A stretch of 5,231 bases of DNA, taken from positions 1-5,231 of the forward strand of contig DXDC01000141.1 in the NCBI GenBank assembly GCA_019115685.1, given 5' to 3'. Source of the stretch: Candidatus Agrococcus pullicola. GTDB taxonomy: Bacteria > Actinomycetota > Actinomycetes > Actinomycetales > Microbacteriaceae. A model generated the notes under the pieces. The model saw only the letters and a program-made list of their open reading frames with translations. It ran no database searches and was not told where the DNA came from. A program made the translations under genes and the position numbers. Shown piece after piece: positions 1 to 5,231 of this stretch (positions are counted from its first letter, which is position 1; each line of letters starts with the position of its first letter).

Positions 1-824
1 ATGTGCGAGCCCTTCGTGCCGCCCATGAACTGCGTTGCTCGGCCGAGGGCCTCGTTCGTGAGGTCGGTCCAGGGGCCGGACGTATTGACGATGACGTCTG
101 CGGCGATACTGAATTCTTCGCCACTTTCGCGGTCGCGCACGAGCACGCCGGCGTCGTCTCGGCCGATCGCTTCGACATAGTTGAGGGCGAACGAGCCCGC
201 GTTGCTCGAGCGAGCATCCTGCAGCACGTCGAGCGCGAGACGCTCCGGGTCGTGCATGGACGCGTCGAAGTAGGTTGCCGTGTACTTGATGCTCTCGTCC
301 AGTTCAGGAAGCTCTGCCAGCGAGCGCCGGCGCCCCAGGAACTTGTGACGTGGCACGGAGCCGCCGTCACGGGAGAACAGATCGTAGATGGTGAGGCCGA
401 GTTTGATGAGCACTGCGCCGCGCTCTTTCGGTTTGCCCGTGCTGTGGGTCAGGAAACGCAGTGGCGCAGACAGGATGCCGGAGAACGTCGAGTAGATGGG
501 CACGGTGGTCTGCAATGGTTTCACGTAGTGAGGAGCGGACTTCAAGAGGGCGTTGCGCTCCTGCACCGATTCGCGGACGAGACGGAACTCACCGTTCTCC
601 AGATAGCGGATTCCACCGTGGATCATGTGACTGGATGCGGCAGATGCGCCGGAGGCGAAGTCGGACCGCTCGAGCAGAACGGCGTCGACACCCTGCAACG
701 AAAGATCGCGGAACAGCGCGATGCCGTTGATGCCGCCGCCCACGATCAGCACTGACGTGCGCTGCGTTTCACGGACGGCACGCAGTTCTTCACTGCGCTG
801 GACTGAGCGTGTGGCCTCGGTCAT
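1..824 (-). CDS. glpD: FAD-dependent glycerol-3-phosphate dehydrogenase family protein (N-terminal 274 residues, cut by window edge)
   Basis: Oxidises glycerol 3-phosphate, or a related polyol phosphate, to the keto-phosphate, passing electrons through FAD to the respiratory chain; the family is membrane-associated. Reading the minus strand from the ATG at 824 gives an uninterrupted frame to the edge. The dinucleotide fold is at residues 25-52: VLIVGGGINGIALF has the GxGxxG motif (G29, G31, G34), and E52 ends the second strand. Then come SGASAASSHMIHGGIRYLE (58-76), the family signature, YFDASMHDPERL (185-196), NTSGPWTD (247-254) and GGTKGSH (268-274). The family is about 500-580 residues long, so roughly half is present. 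A GGAG at 835-832 lies 7 nt before the ATG and supports this start, which leaves a 24-residue polar leader before the first strand. The usual SSK/R-LIHGG is SSHMIHGG here. Its divergent neighbour is a SorC regulator, so the true substrate could be a polyol phosphate other than glycerol 3-phosphate. Confidence 0.9.
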   Translation of the reverse strand, partial: MTEATRSVQRSEELRAVRETQRTSVLIVGGGINGIALFRDLSLQGVDAVLLERSDFASGASAASSHMIHGGIRYLENGEFRLVRESVQERNALLKSAPHYVKPLQTTVPIYSTFSGILSAPLRFLTHSTGKPKERGAVLIKLGLTIYDLFSRDGGSVPRHKFLGRRRSLAELPELDESIKYTATYFDASMHDPERLALDVLQDARSSNAGSFALNYVEAIGRDDAGVLVRDRESGEEFSIAADVIVNTSGPWTDLTNEALGRATQFMGGTKGSH

Positions 825-872
825 CGTTGAACTCCATTCCTGCTAGCACCAGCATCGACATTCAAAGTAATA

Positions 873-880
873 TTGCGCAA
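873..880. promoter_or_regulatory. Perfect 8-bp palindrome TTGCGCAA, possible operator half
   Basis: TTGCGCAA is its own reverse complement and lies 5 bp before the larger palindrome at 886-901. It directly follows the AT-rich -10-like tract. Its TTGC/GCAA ends resemble the GCAA/TTGC-type half-sites I associate with sugar-responsive repressors. An 8-bp palindrome can occur by chance, so it counts only together with its neighbour. Confidence 0.35.
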
Positions 881-885
881 GCCAC

Positions 886-901
886 CTGCACAAACGTGCA
901 G
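886..901. promoter_or_regulatory. Inverted repeat CTGCAC-AAAC-GTGCAG, probable SorC operator
   Basis: Two perfect 6-bp arms (886-891 and 896-901) flank a 4-bp AT-rich spacer. The site sits about 20 bp before the regulator start and overlaps the proposed -35 of the divergent dehydrogenase. SorC-family regulators bind palindromic operators in such divergent gaps, so this is the best candidate site for autoregulation and for control of the dehydrogenase. No T-run follows it, so a terminator is unlikely. Binding is inferred. Confidence 0.5.
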
Positions 902-910
902 TTTTGGACC

Positions 911-915
911 GGAGG
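911..915 (+). promoter_or_regulatory. Ribosome binding site GGAGG that decides the regulator start
   Basis: GGAGG lies 5 nt before the ATG at 921. A longer in-frame reading from TTG 873 would run through the palindromes and has no comparable site in front of it, so 921 is preferred. Confidence 0.75.
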
Positions 916-920
916 TGCGC

Positions 921-1886
921 ATGAGGAGCAAACGACAAGAGGCCAAAATGCGCGCGGCGCTCAGGGCCGCTGAGCTCTACTATCTGCAAAGCAGTACGAT
1001 GGAGATGATTGCCGATGAGCTCGACGTCTCGCGCTCTTCCGTCTCGCGGCTACTGCAGTTCGCTCGCGATACCGGCCTCGTCGACATTCGAGTGAATTCA
1101 CCGTTCGAACGCGCGGGACTGCTTGAGGAGCAACTGCGCGACCGGTTCAAAATCGCCGCTCACGTGGTGTCGATGCCGGAGGGCACGACGGACGTTGAGC
1201 GCATGGAGCGCGTCGCTTTGGTCGCAGGGCCGCTCATCTCGCAATTCGTCGAGTCGAACATGGTTGTCGGCGTCGCCTGGGGTTCCACGATCGGCACCGT
1301 GAGCAGAATGCTCACCCCGAAGGAAACGCACGGCAGCACGATTGTGCAGCTCAACGGGGCCGGGAACACCCGTACGAGCGGTGTCGACTACTCGAGTGAG
1401 ATTCTGCAACGTTTCGGAACCGCGTACAGAGCACAGGTCGAGCAGTTCCCGGTCCCTACGTTCTTCGATGACCCGGCGACTCGCGAAGCCATGTGGCGCG
1501 AACGGAGTACCCGCTGGATTCTCGCCATACAGGACAAAATGGACGTCGCCGTCTTCAGCGTCGGTTCTCCGGCTGCCGAAGTGCCGAGCCGAGTGCACGC
1601 GGGCGGCTACCTGAACCGGGACGACTACGCGAGCCTTCGCCAAGACGGCGTCATCGGCGATGTCGCAACCGTGTTCTTCAGGGAGGACGGCAGCTGGAGG
1701 GATGTGCGGCTCAACTCGCGCGCTACCGGGCCGGGGATGGATCGACTGCGTCGCGTGCCCAGACGCGTCTGCGTCGTGACGGGGCAGGCGAAACTTCAGG
1801 GGCTGCGGGCGGCAATCGGTGCGGGCATCCCGACCGATATCGTGCTGGACGAGTCGCTGGCCAGAGGGCTCTTGGAGTTTCGATAA
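921..1886 (+). CDS. SorC/DeoR-type sugar-binding transcriptional regulator
   Basis: A 321-residue cytoplasmic DNA-binding regulator; SorC family members are typically about 310-340 residues. Residues 10-58 form the N-terminal helix-turn-helix region: RAALRAAELYYLQ, then MEMIADELDVSRSSVSRLL (27-45) as the HTH, then a short wing ending GLVDIRV. Residues from about 62 to 321 form the sugar-phosphate-binding domain, with VGVAWGSTIG (116-125), a phosphate-loop-like signature of this fold, and a C-terminal segment VVTGQAKLQGLRAAIGAG followed by DESLARGLL, typical of the family. The family responds to phosphorylated sugars or polyols and acts as repressor or activator. The divergent dehydrogenase is the obvious target, and a palindrome sits in the shared gap. 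The start at ATG 921 is set by GGAGG 5 nt upstream. The gene ends 8 bp before a convergent gene. The effector cannot be read from the sequence. Confidence 0.9.
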   Translation: MRSKRQEAKMRAALRAAELYYLQSSTMEMIADELDVSRSSVSRLLQFARDTGLVDIRVNSPFERAGLLEEQLRDRFKIAAHVVSMPEGTTDVERMERVALVAGPLISQFVESNMVVGVAWGSTIGTVSRMLTPKETHGSTIVQLNGAGNTRTSGVDYSSEILQRFGTAYRAQVEQFPVPTFFDDPATREAMWRERSTRWILAIQDKMDVAVFSVGSPAAEVPSRVHAGGYLNRDDYASLRQDGVIGDVATVFFREDGSWRDVRLNSRATGPGMDRLRRVPRRVCVVTGQAKLQGLRAAIGAGIPTDIVLDESLARGLLEFR

Positions 1887-1894
1887 GGGCTCCT

Positions 1895-2983
1895 TCAGGA
1901 CCGAAAGTCGGCAACGAGGTGATCGACGACGGCGACGGAGCCTATTCTGTCGACGGCACGCTGACGTTGCGCGGAGTTACCGCGTCGCAGCACGGTTCCG
2001 ACCTGTTCCAGGCTGTCTTTCGCCCCCAACTCGTCGGCGAGCGGTGCGAGATCGCGGATCGCTTCGTGCAGCAGTTCGACGACCGGCCGAGTCGCCCCGG
2101 AAGCGAAGGCGATTTCGGCGTCGAGCCCGTATCGGATCGCCCGCCATCGGTTCTCGCGCAGCAGCCAGTCCGGAGTCATCGGGCCGACATCCCCTTCTCG
2201 CAGTTCGCGGGCGATGCGCTCGATGGACAGGACTGTGAGCGCATTGACTGCTGCGAGATCCACGAGTGATGGTGCTCCGTCAGCGATTCGTGCTTCGATC
2301 GTGCCGAAAACGGGAGCGGGCCGGACGGCCCAGCGGAGCTCACCGGGCTCTTCGATCGCATCGATACGCCGCATCTTGCGCACCAGCTCGGTGTACGCAT
2401 CCCAGGAGTCGAGCAGCGGTGGGAGCCCCGCGTTCGGCAGCTGCTGAAAGATCATGCTGCGCTGCGACGCGACACCGGTGTCCCGTCCGTGCCGAAACGG
2501 ACTCGACGCGCTCAGCGCGAGGATCAGCGGTAGCTCGGCGAGTAGGCGGTTCTGAATCGCTACCGCAGCATCACCATCACCGACGGCGAAGTGCGTATGC
2601 ACCCCGATCATGATTTGGCGCTTGCCCCACTCGCCGACCCGATCCACGACTCGTCTGTACCTGTCGCTGTCGGCAAGCGTCTGATGCTGCCAGTGACTGA
2701 ACGGATGCACGCCCATCCCGACAATCGCCAGCCCCTGTGTGTCGGCTTCGTGCATGACGATGTCGCGGAGTTCGCGCATTTCTCGCATGGCGCTGTCGAC
2801 GGAAGGGTGGATGCCGGAGATCAGCTCTACGGTGCTGTTGAAGAACTCACCCTGTATACGTGAGTCATCGATGCTCTTGATCAGATCGGGGGCGCGCGAC
2901 ACCAAGTCGCGCGACTGTGGGTCGACGACCTGCAGTTCCCACTCGATGCCCACCGTGCCGGCAGCGCACTGCTTGAACTTCAC
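1895..2983 (-). CDS. YbdK/GCS2-family carboxylate-amine ligase (putative glutamate-cysteine ligase type 2)
   Basis: An ATP-grasp-like ligase of the glutamate-cysteine ligase type 2 group; characterised members join a carboxylate to an amine, with weak gamma-glutamylcysteine synthesis reported for E. coli YbdK. The physiological role here is unknown. From the GTG at 2983 it is 362 residues, matching the family's roughly 370. Motifs in order: [11 protein letters not shown] (11-21), the N-terminal acidic ligand motif; [10 protein letters not shown] (45-54); VGMGVHPF (88-95); IGVHTHF (126-132), where relatives usually have [16 protein letters not shown] (155-163) followed by [10 protein letters not shown] (166-175); PNAGLPP (183-189); and [11 protein letters not shown] (226-236). 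The frame stays open 59 residues further upstream to an ATG at 3160, but that stretch is unlike the family and crosses the opposite gene's leader, so GTG 2983 is preferred despite having no clear ribosome binding site. It is convergent with the SorC regulator and divergent from rpsP. Confidence 0.87.
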   Translation of the reverse strand: MKFKQCAAGTVGIEWELQVVDPQSRDLVSRAPDLIKSIDDSRIQGEFFNSTVELISGIHPSVDSAMREMRELRDIVMHEADTQGLAIVGMGVHPFSHWQHQTLADSDRYRRVVDRVGEWGKRQIMIGVHTHFAVGDGDAAVAIQNRLLAELPLILALSASSPFRHGRDTGVASQRSMIFQQLPNAGLPPLLDSWDAYTELVRKMRRIDAIEEPGELRWAVRPAPVFGTIEARIADGAPSLVDLAAVNALTVLSIERIARELREGDVGPMTPDWLLRENRWRAIRYGLDAEIAFASGATRPVVELLHEAIRDLAPLADELGAKDSLEQVGTVLRRGNSAQRQRAVDRIGSVAVVDHLVADFRS

Positions 2984-3082
2984 TCTGTGAGCGTAAACCA
3001 GCGACGCACGGGTGCGCGTAACAATCTGCCACAACTTTGTGTCAGAATAGATCGTTGTAGTGCGTCGCGCCCGCCCTCTCTC

Positions 3083-3101
3083 GGGGTGCGATGCGCATCC
3101 C
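3083..3101 (+). other. Strong short hairpin in the rpsP leader RNA
   Basis: GGGGTGCG (3083-3090) pairs with CGCATCCC (3094-3101) around a three-base ATG loop. This gives an 8-bp stem with seven Watson-Crick pairs and one G-U. It lies about 64 nt before the rpsP ribosome binding site and has no following T-run, so it does not look like an intrinsic terminator. It could protect the 5' end or take part in regulation of the ribosomal operon; that is inference. Confidence 0.45.
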
Positions 3102-3164
3102 AGGTTTCCCGCGGCACCGAACCCCACGATGCTCAGCGGGTACAGCAAACTCGATACCAATTAC

Positions 3165-3168
3165 GGAG
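3165..3168 (+). promoter_or_regulatory. rpsP ribosome binding site GGAG, fixing a GTG start
   Basis: GGAG, continued by AAAC, ends 4 nt before the GTG at 3173. Together with the conserved S16 N-terminus ([10 protein letters not shown]) directly after the GTG, it excludes the longer in-frame start at 2987. Confidence 0.8.
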
Positions 3169-3172
3169 AAAC

Positions 3173-3616
3173 GTGGCAGTCAAGATTCGCCTCAAGCGGT
3201 TCGGAAAGATCCGCGCACCCTTCTATCGCATCGTCGTCGCCGACTCGCGCACCAAGCGCGACGGCCGCGTGATCGAAGAGATCGGCAAGTACCACCCCAC
3301 CGAGAACCCCTCCTTCATCGAGGTCGACTCGGAGCGCGCGCTCTACTGGCTGGGCGTCGGCGCACAGCCGAGCGAGCAGGTCACCGCTCTGCTGAAGCTC
3401 ACGGGCGACTGGGCCAAGTTCAAGGGCGAGAGCGACACCGAGTCGAAGGTGCAGCAGCCCGAGGGCAAGAAGGAATTCGTCGTCGACACGGCCAAGAAGA
3501 CCGTGCTGAAGCCGAAGGCCGAGCCTGCCAAGGAAGAAGTGCCTGCTGAGGCGCCTGCTGAGGCCGAAGCACCCGCTGCCGAGGCTGAGGCCGCAACCGA
3601 AGAGACGGCGGAGTAA
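3173..3616 (+). CDS. rpsP: Small ribosomal subunit protein bS16
   Basis: A structural protein of the 30S subunit that binds 16S rRNA and helps the 5' and central domains fold. At 147 residues it is longer than the 80-90 of a minimal S16. The core is residues 1-85: [23 protein letters not shown] (2-24), [18 protein letters not shown] (25-42), [18 protein letters not shown] (57-74) and TGDWAKFKG (77-85). Residues from about 98 to 147 form a low-complexity tail, first Lys-rich ([17 protein letters not shown]), then Ala/Glu/Pro-rich and strongly acidic. Such tails are common in actinobacterial S16. The start is GTG 3173, with GGAG 4 nt before it. Codon choice is strongly biased to C- and G-ending codons (AAG, GAG, ATC), as expected for a highly expressed gene. 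It leads an operon with the KH protein, rimM and trmD; the next gene begins 2 nt after its stop. Confidence 0.97.
   Translation: MAVKIRLKRFGKIRAPFYRIVVADSRTKRDGRVIEEIGKYHPTENPSFIEVDSERALYWLGVGAQPSEQVTALLKLTGDWAKFKGESDTESKVQQPEGKKEFVVDTAKKTVLKPKAEPAKEEVPAEAPAEAEAPAAEAEAATEETAE
3541..3564 (+). repeat. Perfect 12-bp tandem duplication in the S16 tail
   Basis: GCCTGCTGAGGC occurs twice back to back (3541-3552 and 3553-3564). In frame it encodes the repeated Pro-Ala-Glu-Ala unit of the acidic tail (residues 124-131), which is followed by further degenerate Ala/Glu/Pro units. Being a multiple of three, copy-number change would keep the frame, so the tail length probably varies between strains. Confidence 0.8.
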
Positions 3617-3618
3617 TC

Positions 3619-3855
3619 GTGCTGCGGGAGGCACTCGAGCACCTCGTGTCGGGCATTGTGCACCGACCCGAGGATGTCCGTGTTGCCTCCCGCACAACCG
3701 ATCGGGGCGAGATGCTCGAGGTGCGCGTGCACCCGGATGACATCGGCCGCGTCATCGGTCGGGCCGGGCGAACCGCAAAAGCGCTGCGCACGGTTGTGAC
3801 CTCACTGGCTGATGGGCGCCGCGTCCGCGTCGACGTGGTGGACACCGATCGCTAG
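3619..3855 (+). CDS. khpA: KhpA-type single KH-domain RNA-binding protein
   Basis: A 78-residue cytoplasmic RNA-binding protein consisting of one type II KH domain. Members of this family (KhpA, formerly YlqC) dimerise and, in Firmicutes, pair with KhpB/Jag to bind many RNAs and influence cell division and elongation; the actinobacterial role is less clear. Seen here: LREALEHLVSGIVHRPEDVRV (2-22), the first helix and strand; LEVRVHPDDIGRVIG (33-47); and the GxxG loop as G47-R-A-G50 in RVIGRAGRTAKALR, which contacts the RNA backbone; then [13 protein letters not shown] (63-75). The start is GTG 3619, with GGAG at 3610-3613 inside the end of rpsP, 5 nt before it and 2 nt after the rpsP stop, so translation is probably coupled. 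The usual family length is 75-80. The position between rpsP and rimM is conserved in many Gram-positive genomes. Confidence 0.93.
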   Translation: MLREALEHLVSGIVHRPEDVRVASRTTDRGEMLEVRVHPDDIGRVIGRAGRTAKALRTVVTSLADGRRVRVDVVDTDR

Positions 3856-4420
3856 GAAACCCGGCCAACGCACCCAGCTCCGCGTTGGTCGATTGACCAA
3901 GGCCCACGGCCTTAAGGGCGGGCTGAAGATCGAGCTGTACACGGACGATCCCGCTCGCCGCTTCGTTCCGGGGGCGGTGTTCTCATTGCAGGTGCCTGCT
4001 GGGAGCAAGTGGCACGGCAAGACCATTGAGATGCGAGAGTTCCGTATCTTCAACAGCAATCCGGTCGGGTTCTTCCGCGGTGTGGATGACCGAACGGAAG
4101 CGGAGACGCTCGTGAAGGCCATCCTGTGGGTTGATCAGGATGCGCAAGAGTTGCCGGAGGAGAGCGATGCCTGGTACGTGCATCAGCTTTCCGGGTTGAA
4201 CGTGATCCGCGACGGTGAGCAGATCGGCATCGTGGCGCGAGTGGATGCGTTCCCGGCACAGGATCTGCTCGCTATCGACGTGCAGGGCACGGAATACATG
4301 CTGCCGTTCGTGAAGGCGTTCGTGCCCGAAATCGATCTGCACAGGGGCACCGTCACGATTACGCCGCCGAAGGGGCTGTTCGAAGAGCTTCCGGAAGACG
4401 CTGAACCGGCAGACGGATGA
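3812..4420 (+). CDS. rimM: 16S rRNA processing protein RimM
   Basis: A 30S maturation factor that binds ribosomal protein S19 and helps assemble and process the 3' (head) domain of 16S rRNA. Coordinates use the only ATG/GTG/TTG available before the conserved region, giving 202 residues; the family is about 165-190. The RimM N-terminal domain runs from about residue 23 to 110: [20 protein letters not shown] (23-42), TDDPARRF (44-51), [16 protein letters not shown] (83-98), ILWVDQD (104-110). The PRC-barrel follows from about 119: [13 protein letters not shown], with the conserved aromatic pair W121-Y122, then [24 protein letters not shown] and TPPKGLFEE. The first 22 residues have no family likeness and overlap the KH gene by 44 nt without a clear ribosome binding site, so the true start may lie downstream (see findings). 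The stop at 4418-4420 is 1 nt before trmD. Confidence 0.93.
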   Translation: MGAASASTWWTPIARKPGQRTQLRVGRLTKAHGLKGGLKIELYTDDPARRFVPGAVFSLQVPAGSKWHGKTIEMREFRIFNSNPVGFFRGVDDRTEAETLVKAILWVDQDAQELPEESDAWYVHQLSGLNVIRDGEQIGIVARVDAFPAQDLLAIDVQGTEYMLPFVKAFVPEIDLHRGTVTITPPKGLFEELPEDAEPADG

Positions 4421-4421
4421 C

Positions 4422-5108
4422 ATGCGGATAGACATCATCACGATCTTTCCCGAGTTCTTCAGCGTGCTCGATGTCTCGCTCGTCGGAAAGGCGCGTGAGC
4501 GCGGACTTCTCCGGATCGAAGCGCACGATCTGCGTCAGTGGACCCACGACCGGCACCGCACAGTGGACGACACACCCTACGGTGGCGGAGCTGGAATGGT
4601 CATGAAACCGGAACCGTGGGGAGAGGCTCTGGATGCGCTGCTCGCGCCGGGGAGGGCATCCACGCTCGTGGTTCCTACGCCGGCTGGCACTCCTTTCACG
4701 CAGGCCGACGCGACGGAGCTCGCAAGCCGTGAACACCTGGTGTTCGCGTGCGGACGGTACGAAGGCATTGATGCCCGCGTGACGGAATATGCCGCGGGCC
4801 TGGCGGAGGTGCGGGAAGTCTCCCTCGGCGACTATGTGCTCAATGGTGGCGAAGTCGCGTCGCTGGCTATGGTGGAGGCCATTACCAGGCTCGTGCCGGG
4901 CATGATCGGCAACCCGGAATCGCTTCACGAGGAGAGCTACGAAGACGGGCTCCTGGAGTATCCGAGCTATACGAAACCGGCTGAGTGGCGGGGTCTGGAA
5001 GTGCCGTCGGTACTGCGGAGCGGGGACCACGGTGCTGTCGCGGCATGGCGGCACGAGCAACGCCTGGAGCGAACAAAGCGCGTTCGACCCGACCTCCTAC
5101 CCGAGTAG
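4422..5108 (+). CDS. trmD: tRNA (guanine-37-N1)-methyltransferase TrmD
   Basis: Transfers a methyl group from S-adenosylmethionine to N1 of G37 next to the anticodon, which prevents +1 frameshifting; an essential SPOUT-class homodimer in the cytoplasm. It has 228 residues, typical for actinobacteria and slightly shorter than E. coli (about 255). Motifs: [13 protein letters not shown] (1-13); [20 protein letters not shown] (42-61); [13 protein letters not shown] (108-120) and [11 protein letters not shown] (134-144), parts of the trefoil knot that holds the methyl donor; R156 in AITRLVPG, equivalent to E. coli R154; then [13 protein letters not shown] (179-191), [17 protein letters not shown] (194-210). 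At the position of the E. coli catalytic D169 there is E171 (HEESY). The ATG at 4422 starts 1 nt after the rimM stop with only a weak upstream GGA, suggesting translational coupling. Confidence 0.97.
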   Translation: MRIDIITIFPEFFSVLDVSLVGKARERGLLRIEAHDLRQWTHDRHRTVDDTPYGGGAGMVMKPEPWGEALDALLAPGRASTLVVPTPAGTPFTQADATELASREHLVFACGRYEGIDARVTEYAAGLAEVREVSLGDYVLNGGEVASLAMVEAITRLVPGMIGNPESLHEESYEDGLLEYPSYTKPAEWRGLEVPSVLRSGDHGAVAAWRHEQRLERTKRVRPDLLPE

Positions 5109-5113
5109 GACGT

Positions 5114-5119
5114 TACCCT
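5114..5119 (+). promoter_or_regulatory. Candidate -10 (TACCCT) for a leaderless transcript
   Basis: TACCCT fits the actinobacterial TANNNT -10 pattern, and its last T is 7 nt upstream of the A of the ATG at 5126. That spacing is expected if transcription starts on the start codon itself. The ATG lacks a usable ribosome binding site, which agrees. No clear -35 is seen. Confidence 0.35.
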
Positions 5120-5125
5120 CGAAGC

Positions 5126-5231
5126 ATGGCCATTCGTCGCGCGCTGTACTGGGTGTTCATTGTGAGCATCGTCTTCATGCCTGGCTGGGTCATGTTCGGA
5201 AGAACGATATTCGGAGCATCGCTCGGCACCG
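5126..5231 (+). CDS. Hypothetical membrane protein, N-terminal fragment
   Basis: An open frame of 35 codons runs from the ATG at 5126 to the window edge. It begins MAIRRALYWVFIVSIVFMPG: two arginines, then a hydrophobic stretch at about residues 6-24 (LYWVFIVSIVFMPGWVMF), then FGRTIFGASLG. This looks like a first transmembrane segment or an uncleaved signal anchor with positive residues on the cytoplasmic side. It begins 17 nt after trmD on the same strand but may have its own leaderless promoter. I do not recognise the family. Support for a real gene is its position, the frame staying open and a membrane-type composition. Confidence 0.6.
   Translation, partial: MAIRRALYWVFIVSIVFMPGWVMFGRTIFGASLGT

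Larger units (their letters stand above)
825..920. promoter_or_regulatory. Divergent control region between the dehydrogenase and the SorC regulator
   Basis: This 96-bp gap separates the two divergent starts and must hold both promoters. It is more AT-rich around 861-874 than the coding sequence on either side. On the minus strand TATTAC (872-867) is a possible -10 with TTGTGC (894-889) as a weak -35 at 16-bp spacing. On the plus strand TAATAT (868-873) is a possible -10 without a convincing -35. Two palindromes (873-880 and 886-901) overlap these elements. The promoter assignments are inference from weak matches; the divergent arrangement itself is clear. Confidence 0.55.
2984..3172. promoter_or_regulatory. 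Divergent region between the ligase and the rpsP operon, including the rpsP leader
   Basis: This 189-bp gap holds promoters for the ligase (minus) and the translation operon (plus). The clearest plus-strand element is CAGAAT at 3043-3048, a 4/6 match to a -10, within TGTCAGAATAGATCG; no good -35 lies 16-18 bp upstream. If it is used, transcription starts near 3055 and rpsP has a leader of roughly 115 nt. A short imperfect palindrome CACAA-CT-TTGTG (3030-3041) lies just upstream of the -10 and could be chance. I could not define the ligase promoter. Confidence 0.45.

Noticed and set aside
3..755. A 250-codon plus-strand open frame
   Set aside because: It is antisense to the dehydrogenase; its translation has no recognisable motif, while the minus strand shows the FAD fold and GlpD signatures throughout.
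1871..1900. Possible bidirectional terminator at the convergent gene ends
   Set aside because: Only 4-bp stems are found (AAGG-GCT-CCTT and TCCT-TC-AGGA), without a T-run on either strand; too weak to call.
1493..2269. A 258-codon plus-strand frame spanning the convergent junction
   Set aside because: It overlaps the ends of both the regulator and the ligase in wrong frames and is Arg-rich with no domain, typical of a GC-rich shadow frame.
2984..3160. N-terminal extension of the ligase from ATG 3160
   Set aside because: It crosses the rpsP leader and adds 59 residues unlike the family; GTG 2983 gives the usual family length.
2987..3172. N-terminal extension of S16 from ATG 2987
   Set aside because: The 62 added residues are unlike S16, and a good ribosome binding site precedes GTG 3173 where the conserved N-terminus begins.
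3161..3845. Minus-strand frames opposite rpsP and the KH gene
   Set aside because: They are low-complexity complements of the Ala/Glu-rich tail and the S16 core; the plus-strand proteins are certain.
4359..5060. A 233-codon minus-strand frame opposite trmD
   Set aside because: It mirrors trmD exactly in position and has no recognisable motif.
1..5231. Novel defence system, mobile element or CRISPR array
   Set aside because: No transposase, integrase, terminal inverted repeats, spaced direct repeats or toxin-like small gene was seen; every stretch longer than 200 bp is explained by recognised coding sequence.

Overview
The window looks like chromosomal DNA from a high-GC actinobacterium, most likely Microbacteriaceae (Leifsonia or a relative). 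The reasons are a ribosomal protein S16 with a long Ala/Glu-rich tail, the gene order rpsP-KH protein-rimM-trmD, RimM and TrmD sequences that resemble that family from memory, frequent GTG starts, and a leaderless-looking start at the right edge. The assignment rests on recognition, not on a database search.

Layout. Positions 1-824 (minus strand) hold the N-terminal half of an FAD-dependent glycerol-3-phosphate dehydrogenase family protein. It does not appear as a closed reading frame because it runs off the left edge. Positions 825-920 are a compact divergent control region with two palindromes. Positions 921-1886 (plus) encode a SorC-family sugar-phosphate-responsive regulator, which probably controls itself and the divergent dehydrogenase. 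Eight bases after its stop lies the end of a convergent gene (1895-2983, minus) for a YbdK/GCS2-type carboxylate-amine ligase. Positions 2984-3172 are a second divergent region that carries the rpsP leader with a strong short hairpin. Positions 3173-5108 (plus) are a tightly packed translation operon: rpsP (S16), a KhpA-type KH RNA-binding protein, rimM (30S maturation) and trmD (tRNA m1G37 methyltransferase). Positions 5126-5231 hold the start of a small membrane protein that continues past the window.

How the genes fit together. The left part is a small polyol or sugar-phosphate catabolic locus with its own regulator. The right part is a housekeeping operon that couples a 30S protein, its maturation factor, an RNA chaperone-like KH protein and a tRNA modification enzyme that guards reading frame. 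The genes are joined by spacings of 1-2 nt or by overlap, which suggests translational coupling.

I see no mobile element, CRISPR array, tRNA, rRNA or evident new defence system. The points most worth a second look are a Glu at the TrmD position normally held by the catalytic Asp, the lack of a comfortable start codon for RimM, the operator-like palindromes between the dehydrogenase and the SorC regulator, and the hairpin in the rpsP leader.
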